This document shows, one piece after another, positions 44,144 to 54,071 of a DNA stretch of 64,000 nt (position 1 is the first letter of the stretch; each line of letters starts with the position of its first letter). Origin of the DNA: CAMBRQ01 sp945870325 (GTDB lineage Bacteria > Bacillota > Clostridia > Lachnospirales > Lachnospiraceae); the NCBI RefSeq assembly GCF_050313795.1, contig NZ_JBNPMC010000001.1:1-64000 (forward strand), read 5' to 3'. The notes beneath the pieces are model-generated. The model saw nothing but the letters and a program-made list of their open reading frames with translations. It made no database searches and was not told the origin of the DNA. The translations under genes were made by a program, and so were the position numbers.

Positions 44144-44755
44144 CTAACAATTTCTCAATCCCTTGTAAGAGATTTCTAATAATTGAGTCACTGAAGATGT
44201 AATGTACACATCTTTTATATTGTCTTCAAGTATTCTCCACAATCTTAACTTCTGTTCTTCACCTTTTACCACAATATCGATACTCTCTATCTTGCACTGA
44301 TTCTCTTTTATAAAGTTTCGAATATCTTCTATCGGCTCTCTGGTACTCTGAATATATGGAATTGCTCTTGGTGTTGCGCCAAACCTGACCGGATCATCTA
44401 CATACACCTTCTGCGCATAGGCTTTACCACCAATGAATGCCTCATATGTGACATCTAATCCTTCTGTATATCGAAGAATTGCATCTATAGACGATTCTGT
44501 CATCTTATATTGTTTGAGACATTCCTCAGTATGAAGATCATAGATGGCAGCACCGTTTGATGTAATCGCATAACGAATCTCCCGAATATTACGGATCTCT
44601 GCCGGAAGCGAAGAGAGCGGTCTTCCGCTTGCTACTATGATATGTATGCCTTTTTGAATCGCATATTCAATTGCACGTCTGTTTCTCTCGCATAATCTGC
44701 CCTGACGATTCAAAGTTGTCTGATCCAAGTCCAGGGCAACAGCAGTGATTCCCAT
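44144..44755 (-). pseudogene. Truncated Cof-type HAD hydrolase
   Basis: 203 residues against about 265-275 for the family. Motif I DLDQTTL (residues 9-15; DxDxT) and motif II VASGRP (about 41-46) are intact, and the cap domain follows. The sequence stops at LLEISYKGLRNC. It lacks the motif III lysine (usually VSKG) and motif IV GDxxND that bind Mg2+. As written it should not be a working phosphatase. The remaining 3' part is not found before the MATE gene, so a deletion is likely. Confidence 0.7.
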
Positions 44756-44864
44756 ATTATTTCTCCTCGCACAAATGATACCTTTTCAACGAACTACACA
44801 TACATTATAGCAACCGAATACAAGTCTATCCAGCACTTTCTCTAATTCCTGTCTATTCGTTTTC

Positions 44865-47800
44865 CTATCTGCTCATTCTGCCTCCTTTCCCACGGAATGT
44901 TAAGATAATAATGATAAGTGCTGCCACAAGGAGGCTCATATAGATGCCAATCTGACGACTTCCTTCATCGCCTGTTTTCACAGATTCTGTATGATGCTCT
45001 TTAGAAGACTCTTTTGGTGGTTCTTTCAGACTTACCGTCTGATCCTTATCCTCTAGATTTTCATGCCCTGCAATCTCTATCTCGCTTTCCACGCCATCTT
45101 CTGTTCCATCTTCCGCCTCATCTTCTGTTCCGTCTTCTGTCTCACTGCCCGTCCCGGCATCTATCAGATACAGTTTTTCAAACACCACCAATTCTCTGTC
45201 TCCCATGCCATCCGCACAGAATGTATATTCAACCTCCGTACATCCCGAAGACGACTCTGCGGTAAATCTGCTTTCTGCGGTAACCATATCTCCATTCACT
45301 CTTAGCGACTCTTTTGTAGTTTTATCCATAACCGTACCTACAATCTTATATTCTCTGCCCGGAATCAGTTTCATATATTCCACCTTATCTGTGATCGTCA
45401 CCATTCCCTGCGGCATAATATTTTTCTCTCCATCAGCCTTATTCACAGCAGTTGTCTTAAGTGACGGAAAATGGATACTCTGATCCCCATCTTCGATATC
45501 CGCATGATTTGCAACCCGTACTCCATTAAGATACAGTTCTTCATATGCCACAAGCGTCATTCCTTCAGCATTCTTTCCATTAAACTGGAATATAACCTCC
45601 ACAACTCCCTCAGTATCTTCCGCCGTAAAATTCACACTTGCTTCAATACTATTTTCATCTGCATCTTTTATCTGTTCTCCGGTCTCTTGATTGATCAGAG
45701 CCCCTTTTACCTCGTACTGGCAGCCCGTAAGCAGATTCTGGTATTCTACTGTATCTATCACCGTGACTACATCATCTGCTTTAGATAGATGGACTTTGGT
45801 CTCGCTGTCTACTGCCATCGTAGATATCTTCGGAAATCTGATTGTCTGTTTACTATCATTCAGGTTCTCATGAACTGCAACACGTTTTCCATTCATGAAC
45901 AATTCTTCACAGATTACTACGCTATTTCCTGCCAGATGGCTTCCGTCGAACTCAAACGATACCATAACATCGCCATGCTTCTTCCTTGCCGTGAATTCCG
46001 TCTCTGACCGAATCTCTTTTCCATCCGCATCCTGAATATTTTCACCAGTCACTGGGTTCTTCAGAACGCCTTTCACAGTGTATCTTTGTCCCCGGATCAG
46101 ATTCTCATAACTTACCACATCTTCAATCGTAACACTTTTATCTGCATAAGAGATCTGCTCGCCACTGTCCTTATCTACAGCCTTTGTGGCAATCCATGGG
46201 AGATAGATTGTCTGCTCTTCATCCCCAAGTTCCTTATGCTCTGCAATTGACCTGCCCTGATACAGAAGGTCTTCATAGGCAACTAAAGTCTCTCCTGCCA
46301 GATCAACTCCTTTAAACTTGAATACCACTTTAACAGAGCCCTCTTTCTTATCCGGAACAAATGAAGTCTGTGCAGTAATCTTCTCTCCGCCAGCATCCAC
46401 CGCCGTTTTCCCCATTCTCCTATTAACGAGCGTTCCTTTTATATTATATTCCCTTCCTGGTAGCAGATTCTCATATTTCACCTCATCTATAATCGTAATC
46501 TCTTCGTCTGCACAAGACAGATGCGCCTTCGTATCCGCATCCAAAGCACTGGTTCCAATACGCGGAATATAAATGGTCTGTGCCTTATCCTTCAGATCTT
46601 TATGTACCGCATACTCATGGCTATCCCGTTCCAATGTCTCAAATGCCACGAGCGTCCTGCCACCCAAATTGCTTCCCTTGAATTGAAACACAACCTCTAC
46701 CTTCCCATTCGGACTCTTGGCAGCAAATGTCGTCTTCGCCTCAATCTTTTTCCCCTCCTGGTCTAATGCAGCCTTTCCTGTCTCCAGATCCATCAATATG
46801 CCTGTGACAGTGTATTTCCGCCCTTCACGCAAGTTCTCATAGGATACGGTATCCACAATTGTAATCTCCTCATCTGCCTTTGCCAATTCACAATCCGTCT
46901 CATAATCAGCAGCACTTGTGAATATGGCCGGGAAATGGATTGTCTGCGACGCATCATTCATATCGGTATGCTCTGCTATCTTTTTCTCGCCCAGATACAA
47001 TTCTTCAAACACGACAACATCTGTTCCCTGAAGACCTGTTGCATCAAAGAAAATCTCAACTTCAATCTCCCCGTCAGAATCCTTTGGCGTGAATCTCTTA
47101 GTTACTATGACTGGATCTCCTTTTTCATCTACAACCGGATCTTGCGTACTCCGGTTCATCAATGTTCCCACCAGACGATATTCTTTATCTTTTCGTAATC
47201 CCATATATGTGACTGCATCTATAATCGTAACGTCACTATCAGCCATGGCATACCGAGTACCAGTTGCTTCATCCTTCGCAGTCGTCTGAATACCGACATC
47301 CGCATTTTCAATATTGCCCATATCTATCAGATAGTTGTCTTTTGTAATGGAGATTGTCCCAGAATACAAGTTCTTTCCTCGATTCGCGCCGCACTCCAAT
47401 TCTTCAATCGTATAGGTATCATAGGGAAGCGCACCAACTCCGTCATCTACCGGAATATTGTTCCCATCAGCAGTTAATCCGAACCACAGGCCATCTCCGG
47501 CATTTCCTCCATTGGTAAGGTAACTGTGGGCAGCATAATCAGATCTTGAAGAATAATGCCCATTGGCATCTGTGGTAAATGTATGAGACTCACCGGTTGT
47601 ATTGGATGTAATCTTAAACAGGACTCCCTCCATCGGTCTCTGCGTATTCTCATCAATCTTGGTTAATTCAAAATCTCCGCGGATCACGCGATCTGCTGCG
47701 GCATATTCATTGCCACTCCTCACGATAACCTGTTCGCCATCCTGTAGCACCTGGGTAACATACACCCCTTCTGCCTGTTCCGCACCATTTGATGCCTGTA

Positions 47801-49520
47801 TGCATACACCTTCAAGAAGATATCCGCAAGGCGCCTGTATCTCCTCGATACTGATTGTACCTAATGGGAGTATCCTGCTTCCTCCCACGCTATAGAATTC
47901 ATCCCCAGACTCTTTATATCGGTCATCCAGTTCCGCAATATAACGCGAACTTCCATCCTGCAATGTAACTGACCGGGTTCTTAAAATCCAGGTTCTTGTC
48001 GCTTCCTCAGGCAGATTATCACTGGTATAATAACCGTCATAAAAATTCACGCGGAACTTCGCATTCTCCAGAGACGCTGCCCCCTGCGAAAGCGCCATCC
48101 CCGTCTCCTGATCAATCTTCTGAAGTTCAATCTCAGCCAGAGCCTTCGCCGGCTCATCACTAACACGCAAAGTCTCAGTCTGTGCTGCCGTCACTTGTAC
48201 CGGATATACCTTCTCATCCAATACATACCCTTGCGGCGCCTGTATCTCTTTCACATAATATGTCCCCTGATCCAGGCTTACCGCATTCGAATCTCCATTC
48301 GCATCCGTTGTCAGAGTCTCTATCAGCTGGCTGCATCCATTATCCCTGTATACACCATACTGGGCTCCTTCAAGTCTGTAACAACTATTGCCGCCTGTAA
48401 TTCCAGTATTCGCCGAAGATTTCTTAAGTTTCGCATATCCAACCGGATTCTTTTCCAGCCATACAATATTCTGAACGGACGAAGAACCGCAATATGCAAT
48501 ATATACTTTATACTGGCTCATGTAGTTTTGAAAAACGGAATAAGACGGATCAAGCGGATTCTGAGATAACTGATTCAATACCACCGCCATATTCTTAACC
48601 CCATCTGCCATAGACGCAGAAAGTCCCTGTAAAGAACCGCTGTATAGATATCCAATTAAAGCATGGGCATATGCATATACGTTATGATCCGCTTCGTTAT
48701 AGATATTCCTGCCATAATTATTGTACATCTCCGGCATGCCGCCAGGTGCAATAAGTAATGCTGCCTTAATCAGTTCATGATTCAACTCCGAGACAGTGTA
48801 TGTCCCATTCGGAGACGTAAGCATCGGCTGGGCGCAATATCCCAGGAACTGACCGGAGCCGGTCGTAATATTGTACTCATAAGTACTCCAACTGCCATAA
48901 CTGTGGGAAGTACCCGGGCGGATCGTCACCGCAGAACCAACAGCAGACCTTGTCATCGGTCCACTGGTCAGAATCGCATCTATCCCCAGTTCAACCCTCT
49001 CACTGTCTTTTCCCCACACGAATCCATCTGTCAGAAATGCATGAGATTCTGTCTGGCTGCTTTCCAATCCTATATCCCTATTCTCATCCGCTTCATCATC
49101 TGCTGTTCTTCCTTCTTCGACTTCTTGTCCCATCCGTCCGAACTCCGTTCTTATAACCAACGCGTATGACGGCATCACAAATGCAAGCAAACCATCCCCA
49201 GTTTGCCTGGCATCCGTCACTTTCTCCTCATTCCCCGCATCCATAATCAGCAATTCTCTCAATTGAAATCCCTCTTCCGGTTGTACTTTCAGCAAAACCG
49301 TCTCTCCTTCATGATAGACCATCGTTTTTTCTTCTGTCTCGACAAAACATATCTGACCATGCTCTGCATCTTCAATAACAACTGTATGGTCAGACTCCTC
49401 CCGACTTCCATTCCCCGTCATATCGTCTGATGCTAATACCGTTCTCATATACGGCAGCACTATCGTCAGGCATATGGACAAGATCAGAAGCAAGGCGATT
49501 CCTCTCTTAACTTTTCTCAT
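44865..49520 (-). CDS. VaFE/T-Q ester-bond surface adhesin with thioester-like and SpaA domains
   Basis: 1,551 residues from the ATG at 49520 (AGGAG 10 nt upstream), giving a clean signal peptide (KVKRGIALLLILSICLTIV, cleavage near TVLA). Order: signal; a small beta domain (about 45-110); a thioester-type domain starting with FLGYCAQP (about 225) and including YAYAHALIGYLYSG (about 285-300); three SpaA/Cna_B-like pilin domains (about 365-760), each with K-x-D and final E; then six T-Q repeats of about 120 residues (about 765-1495). Each T-Q repeat has V-T-I-x-D-x-V-x-Y and ends D-x-x-Q-(T/S)-I. The sixth repeat contains an acidic TEDE/TEDG insertion. The C-terminus has SVKTGDE, a membrane helix and RGKGGR: a sortase substrate with VKTG in place of LPxTG. 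It stands alone and probably mediates host or mucin attachment. Confidence 0.9.
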   Translation of the reverse strand: MRKVKRGIALLLILSICLTIVLPYMRTVLASDDMTGNGSREESDHTVVIEDAEHGQICFVETEEKTMVYHEGETVLLKVQPEEGFQLRELLIMDAGNEEKVTDARQTGDGLLAFVMPSYALVIRTEFGRMGQEVEEGRTADDEADENRDIGLESSQTESHAFLTDGFVWGKDSERVELGIDAILTSGPMTRSAVGSAVTIRPGTSHSYGSWSTYEYNITTGSGQFLGYCAQPMLTSPNGTYTVSELNHELIKAALLIAPGGMPEMYNNYGRNIYNEADHNVYAYAHALIGYLYSGSLQGLSASMADGVKNMAVVLNQLSQNPLDPSYSVFQNYMSQYKVYIAYCGSSSVQNIVWLEKNPVGYAKLKKSSANTGITGGNSCYRLEGAQYGVYRDNGCSQLIETLTTDANGDSNAVSLDQGTYYVKEIQAPQGYVLDEKVYPVQVTAAQTETLRVSDEPAKALAEIELQKIDQETGMALSQGAASLENAKFRVNFYDGYYTSDNLPEEATRTWILRTRSVTLQDGSSRYIAELDDRYKESGDEFYSVGGSRILPLGTISIEEIQAPCGYLLEGVCIQASNGAEQAEGVYVTQVLQDGEQVIVRSGNEYAAADRVIRGDFELTKIDENTQRPMEGVLFKITSNTTGESHTFTTDANGHYSSRSDYAAHSYLTNGGNAGDGLWFGLTADGNNIPVDDGVGALPYDTYTIEELECGANRGKNLYSGTISITKDNYLIDMGNIENADVGIQTTAKDEATGTRYAMADSDVTIIDAVTYMGLRKDKEYRLVGTLMNRSTQDPVVDEKGDPVIVTKRFTPKDSDGEIEVEIFFDATGLQGTDVVVFEELYLGEKKIAEHTDMNDASQTIHFPAIFTSAADYETDCELAKADEEITIVDTVSYENLREGRKYTVTGILMDLETGKAALDQEGKKIEAKTTFAAKSPNGKVEVVFQFKGSNLGGRTLVAFETLERDSHEYAVHKDLKDKAQTIYIPRIGTSALDADTKAHLSCADEEITIIDEVKYENLLPGREYNIKGTLVNRRMGKTAVDAGGEKITAQTSFVPDKKEGSVKVVFKFKGVDLAGETLVAYEDLLYQGRSIAEHKELGDEEQTIYLPWIATKAVDKDSGEQISYADKSVTIEDVVSYENLIRGQRYTVKGVLKNPVTGENIQDADGKEIRSETEFTARKKHGDVMVSFEFDGSHLAGNSVVICEELFMNGKRVAVHENLNDSKQTIRFPKISTMAVDSETKVHLSKADDVVTVIDTVEYQNLLTGCQYEVKGALINQETGEQIKDADENSIEASVNFTAEDTEGVVEVIFQFNGKNAEGMTLVAYEELYLNGVRVANHADIEDGDQSIHFPSLKTTAVNKADGEKNIMPQGMVTITDKVEYMKLIPGREYKIVGTVMDKTTKESLRVNGDMVTAESRFTAESSSGCTEVEYTFCADGMGDRELVVFEKLYLIDAGTGSETEDGTEDEAEDGTEDGVESEIEIAGHENLEDKDQTVSLKEPPKESSKEHHTESVKTGDEGSRQIGIYMSLLVAALIIIILTFRGKGGRMSR

Positions 49521-49981
49521 ATCACTTAATCTCCTTTCATTATATGGTTGTATTAAAAGTTCGTAGTATTGCTTCTTCACCTCCTTTAGAACCTGGAATA
49601 CTTGATTAAAATAATTAAAACATGGAATTTTTGATAAATAAGTAAAAAGTTAGACAATATAGAACTAAAAGAATTTATAAGACTATATACTTTATCATTT
49701 GTTGAAATACTGTTATGAATTAACTTTCTAAATGTAAATGGATTTTAAATATTCAGGGTTTTTAGTAACATAAGAATTTATAGAATTTTGATCTTAATCT
49801 GATTTTATCTGTAAGGAATAACATTACTTATTGTACGTTCGTCAAATTATCATTGACTCAAGAAATTTTTTATATCGTAATCCAAAAACTTCTATAAGTC
49901 AACCATAATCTCAATAATTATAGTCATTTTTTATCGACACAAATCGACACTCTAAAAATATTTTTTCAGAAATAATTACAG
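49521..49981 (-). other. Long AT-rich leader region of the adhesin gene; no gene seen
   Basis: A stretch of about 460 bp with very low GC and no acceptable frame or RNA motif that I can recognise. A GGAGGTG (49572-49578) followed by a short GTG frame (49520-49580 side) may be a leader or an alternative upstream start of the adhesin frame. Confidence 0.4.
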
Positions 49982-50025
49982 ATAAATAGAGGGTGAAAAC
50001 GACCTATGTTTCACCCTCTATTTAT
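49982..50025 (-). terminator. Terminator of the GH2-GPH operon
   Basis: A 17-bp perfect stem (ATAAATAGAGGGTGAAA arm, 49982-49998 and 50009-50025) with a 10-nt loop, beginning in the last base of the GH2 stop codon. Confidence 0.75.
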
Positions 50026-52496
50026 TATTGAACTTCAATTTCCACGCATACATCCTTGCATCCGTCTGAAGTGAAAACAACATTTATCTTTCCCGTCTCC
50101 ATTCCTGACCTGACAACTGCCATTACGTATCCGTCATAGGTATCCCACTCCGTATCATCATAACTGGAAAGAGATTGTGGATCAGCACTTCCAAATGCTT
50201 CTAATCTTCCTGCACCTTCTACAGACACTGCTACTTTTTTAGAAGCAAAGAGGTTTTCCGTCCCGTTCTCATCCACCAGTTTCACAGTAATAAAAGAAAG
50301 ATCTTCTCCGTCCGCACGAAGTACTTTTTTATCAGTTTCTGCACAGAGTTGTATCCTCTCACTCGCTGTAGTCAGAGAATACCTTCCGGTTTCTTTTCCA
50401 GCTTCATAACTGACTGCGATTAGTTCACCCGGTTCATAAACCAGTTCATAGGTTGCGGTAAATTCATTTTGTTCTCCTGCAGGTTTCTTCCCAAGGGAAT
50501 GTCCATTCAGGAACAATTCCACTTCTTCCGCATCCGCATAGACATCTACAACAGCAGGTCTGCCTTCATATCCGGACCAGGTCCAGCTCGAGACACAGTC
50601 TTTATGCATCCAAGGTGTCTTCGAGCATTTCATACCATAACGATTTACCCTCTCTACTGCGATATACGGCTCTTTCCGAAGTCCATATACGATTTCCCTA
50701 AGATAACTGATCGGACGCCGGTATCCAATCAGATCCAAATCGCCAATATAAGCGGCCCTTTCCGGATATACGCTGGAAAAGTTCACATTGCCGTCGTAAT
50801 GGAATATTCCACATCCTGCTTCTCCAAGATAATCATACCCGGCCCAGGTAAAGTCTCCCAGCACATGCGGATATCTCTTTACAATCCCCCATAATCTTAC
50901 AATATCTGCCGGATAGGTTTCTGTGCCAAGAACGGTCTTATTCGGGTGTATCTCATGTTCAAGCACATGTCTTCCCGTGAGATAATTAAGTCCGACAATA
51001 TCACTGGATACCGAACATCCTTCCAATGCTTCTGTCAGCAACGGATGTGTAGAAAAATATTCTCCGCGTTCCCCTTCCATCATACTCATAAAACTATTAA
51101 ATGCATTGCTTCCGTCATTGTTTCCTGAACCATCTGCTTCCGGTGTCCCGAATTGTCCCATTACATCAGCCATAATATCTCTCAAACGCCGTCCGGCTGT
51201 CATAAGACCATTCAATCCTATTGTCGTAAATCTTGTGCAATCCAGTTCATGAAATTTGTTACAGATTTTTCGATTCATTGCAGCACCTGCATCAGAACCG
51301 GCTTCTGTAATCTCGTTTCCGGAGGAATACATTACCACCGACGGATGATTATAATCCATTGCCACCATCTGTTCCACAACCTGTTCCCAGCAATCTTCAA
51401 AATGCAATGCAAAATCATATGGGTTTTTATGAAGTGTCCACATATCACTCAATTCATCCATAACCATGATTCCATAACGGTCACAGGCCGACAGCATTGC
51501 TTTACTGATTGGATGGTGGGAACTTCGAATACTGTTAAATCCTGCTTCTTTTAACTGTCTGCATCGCCTCTCTTCTGCTGCCTCCAATGTTGCTGCTCCA
51601 AGAATTCCATTGTCATGGTGGATGCAGGCTCCACGCATCTTCACCGTCTTCCCATTCATACGAAGACCATGCACAGAATCCAATGTCAAAGTCCGAATTC
51701 CAAACGTTTCTATGGTTTCATCCAGAACTTCGCCAAGTGATTCAATCTGTATCTTACACTGATACAGATTGGGTGTATCGCAATCCCACAGTTCCGGCTT
51801 CATTACACAGATGCTGCATCTTGCGGTTTCTCTTGTTTCCGGATACATTATCACCTTCTGACGATCTGACGCAATGGTCTTACCATCTTTTTCAAGACCA
51901 ACATTGACAAAAACATTTTCCCTTATTTTGCTTATACTTTGTATCTTTGTCTCTATCTCAATGACTGCCGATTCTTCATCAGCGGTCAAAGTTGTAATTC
52001 TGACACCATCTGCGGGGACATGAATCCTGTCCCCTATGATTAATTTTACATTTCGGTAAACACCGCTGCCGGTATACCAGCGGCTGTTCGGAACTGTACT
52101 GTTATTTGCAATCACTTTGATCTGATTCTCAGTTCCATAATTCAGCCATGGATTTAATTCCACATAAAAATCAGAATATCCATATAAATTCCGCTTTGCC
52201 AGTGCACCATTGATATAAACCATCGCAGTCTGATAGATTCCCTCAAATTCCAGAATTACTCTTTTTTCTTTCCATTCTTCCGGTATCATCACAGACTTTT
52301 GATATATGTATTCTCCGCCCGGATAGAAACCAGTCTGAGCGCCACTTTCCACATCAGGAGTACGTTCCTCATGGATCATCGCGTCATAAGGGAGGTGTAC
52401 CTTCTTCACCTCTGACACTCCCATAAACGAAGTTGTATCAGCGCCTTTTCCGCCTTTTGTTATCTGCCAGTCATGATTAAAGTTTCTACGAATCAT
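50025..52496 (-). CDS. Glycoside hydrolase family 2 protein (beta-galactosidase/glucuronidase type)
   Basis: 823 residues. A jelly-roll N-domain (LEFEGIYQTAMVYING), an Ig-like domain and a TIM barrel (about 280-590). The catalytic acid/base is in SSGNEITE (about residue 395) and the nucleophile in VLGTETYPAD (about 500). Additional C-terminal Ig-like domains (DUF4982 type, VDVYADAEEVELFLNG) follow from about 640. There is no signal peptide, so it acts in the cytoplasm on a sugar brought in by the transporter whose stop codon overlaps its ATG (ATGA). Family members with this C-terminus cleave beta-galactosides or related host-glycan linkages; the exact linkage is not readable. Confidence 0.9.
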   Translation of the reverse strand: MIRRNFNHDWQITKGGKGADTTSFMGVSEVKKVHLPYDAMIHEERTPDVESGAQTGFYPGGEYIYQKSVMIPEEWKEKRVILEFEGIYQTAMVYINGALAKRNLYGYSDFYVELNPWLNYGTENQIKVIANNSTVPNSRWYTGSGVYRNVKLIIGDRIHVPADGVRITTLTADEESAVIEIETKIQSISKIRENVFVNVGLEKDGKTIASDRQKVIMYPETRETARCSICVMKPELWDCDTPNLYQCKIQIESLGEVLDETIETFGIRTLTLDSVHGLRMNGKTVKMRGACIHHDNGILGAATLEAAEERRCRQLKEAGFNSIRSSHHPISKAMLSACDRYGIMVMDELSDMWTLHKNPYDFALHFEDCWEQVVEQMVAMDYNHPSVVMYSSGNEITEAGSDAGAAMNRKICNKFHELDCTRFTTIGLNGLMTAGRRLRDIMADVMGQFGTPEADGSGNNDGSNAFNSFMSMMEGERGEYFSTHPLLTEALEGCSVSSDIVGLNYLTGRHVLEHEIHPNKTVLGTETYPADIVRLWGIVKRYPHVLGDFTWAGYDYLGEAGCGIFHYDGNVNFSSVYPERAAYIGDLDLIGYRRPISYLREIVYGLRKEPYIAVERVNRYGMKCSKTPWMHKDCVSSWTWSGYEGRPAVVDVYADAEEVELFLNGHSLGKKPAGEQNEFTATYELVYEPGELIAVSYEAGKETGRYSLTTASERIQLCAETDKKVLRADGEDLSFITVKLVDENGTENLFASKKVAVSVEGAGRLEAFGSADPQSLSSYDDTEWDTYDGYVMAVVRSGMETGKINVVFTSDGCKDVCVEIEVQ

Positions 52497-53872
52497 GCAT
52501 TTTCTCCTTCTAAATGTTCTTTATCCCATGCTCTGTTTGCATCTTCCACTTTTAATAAATAGATCAGGACTGCTATTATCAGACCAAACACAACTGGTGC
52601 TACCGCATACATAAAGAAAATCACATTAACAGCACTTGCAGGCTGTACTGCAGCAGTTCCGTCGAATTTTCCCAATGCAAGAAGCCATCCGACAATCGCA
52701 CTGCCGATACCTCCGCCGAGTTTTACACCAATGGAAGAACAACTAAACATTACGCCATCAATTCTCTTCTTCTGCGTTCTCCAGGTATAATCACTGGTTT
52801 CTGCAACCAACGCGTTTAACGTGCCAGTAAGTGGACCACCTGCCATATTTCTTAAAAATGCAGTTCCCAGCATAAGCGGCAGATTTTTATTCATTGCCGC
52901 TACAATAAAGACAATCCCCATCAATATAGTAATTACACGGGCATATAAATTCACCTTCCGCATCGTACCGAATTTTTTTACCAACGTCGGTGTCAGCATT
53001 AAGATGATCATAACCGGAATCAGGCTGACTAGGGAAAATGTCCCCAATAATGCAGGATCACCCATGTAATAGGTCATAAAATAAATTCCTGCGCCCTGTG
53101 TAATTCCACTGTATATATAATTTACCAGATATAATCCAAGTATGATAATATAATATGGATTTTTTAACAATAATTTTAGAGATTCCTTGAAGCTTACGTT
53201 TGTTCCACCCTCATTTTTCTTTTCAGGAGATTCAACAACATTTTCATCCGGAACTTCTTTTACCATCAAAACAGAAAATGTATTAACTATAAGTCCGATG
53301 ATTGCAAAGATCAGCGCAACCATACGCCATCCCTGCGTTCCACCACCAAACTTTTCTACCAGTCCCATTGCACTGTAAGAAATAACTAATGTTGTAAATG
53401 TTGCAAAGATGAATCTGATAGATCCAAGTTGTACTCTTTCCTGTCCATTTTTTGTTATTTTGGCCGCCAATGAAGCGTATGCAATACTGTTTGCGGTATA
53501 AAATATTGCATTATATGCCGTATAGAATACGAAGAAATAAGCATATTGCATGGTTTGGCTCATACTGGGAATGCTAAAAACTAAAAACAAACTTGCCGAG
53601 ACCCCGATTTGTCCAAACAGCATCCAAGGACGCGCCTGCCCCATCTTACTTTTTGTCTTGTCCATAAGGCCACCAAAAAATATATCTGATACACCATCCA
53701 ACAATTTCGACACCATCATTAAAGTACCAATAATTGCACTATTCAAACCAACAGCATTCGTAAGGTAAAGCATCACAAAGCTTGAAATCAGTGCATAACC
53801 GCAGTTTCCTGCCATATCACCAGAACCATACGCTACTTTTTGATACCACTTTAAATACTTCTTTTCATTCAT
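52493..53872 (-). CDS. GPH-family sugar:cation symporter (MelB-like)
   Basis: 459 residues, twelve membrane helices. Early pattern YGSGDMAGNCGYALI (about 15-29) and GGLMDKTKSKMGQARPWMLFG (positions about 66-86; the D-x-x-x-S/T-x-x-G-x-x-R-P loop) are diagnostic of glycoside-pentoside-hexuronide symporters. It overlaps the GH2 gene by 4 nt, so import and hydrolysis of a glycoside are coupled. A divergent AraC regulator sits upstream. Confidence 0.93.
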   Translation of the reverse strand: MNEKKYLKWYQKVAYGSGDMAGNCGYALISSFVMLYLTNAVGLNSAIIGTLMMVSKLLDGVSDIFFGGLMDKTKSKMGQARPWMLFGQIGVSASLFLVFSIPSMSQTMQYAYFFVFYTAYNAIFYTANSIAYASLAAKITKNGQERVQLGSIRFIFATFTTLVISYSAMGLVEKFGGGTQGWRMVALIFAIIGLIVNTFSVLMVKEVPDENVVESPEKKNEGGTNVSFKESLKLLLKNPYYIIILGLYLVNYIYSGITQGAGIYFMTYYMGDPALLGTFSLVSLIPVMIILMLTPTLVKKFGTMRKVNLYARVITILMGIVFIVAAMNKNLPLMLGTAFLRNMAGGPLTGTLNALVAETSDYTWRTQKKRIDGVMFSCSSIGVKLGGGIGSAIVGWLLALGKFDGTAAVQPASAVNVIFFMYAVAPVVFGLIIAVLIYLLKVEDANRAWDKEHLEGENA

Positions 53873-53959
53873 AAGTTTTCTCTCTTTCTCCTTTACTTTT
53901 CTTGCAATAGCCTTTACTTTTTTCGTGATAATGTATATACTTTATCTTGATATGTTTAA

Positions 53960-53988
53960 ATTTTAGCAATTTTAACCAAACTTCACAA
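53960..53988 (-). promoter_or_regulatory. Promoter of the GPH-GH2 operon
   Basis: TTGTGA (53983-53988), 17-nt spacer, TAAAAT (53960-53965), in the gap shared with the divergent AraC-type gene. Confidence 0.5.
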
Positions 53989-54071
53989 TGTCACCGATAT
54001 CATTGTCCCGCAAAAACTGTATCATATTCGTGAATATTTTTTTACTATTTATCAAAGTGAAAGGAGAACTT

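Noticed and set aside
45471..46766. Series of plus-strand frames opposite the adhesin repeats
   Set aside because: Their similarity to each other mirrors the T-Q repeats on the opposite strand.
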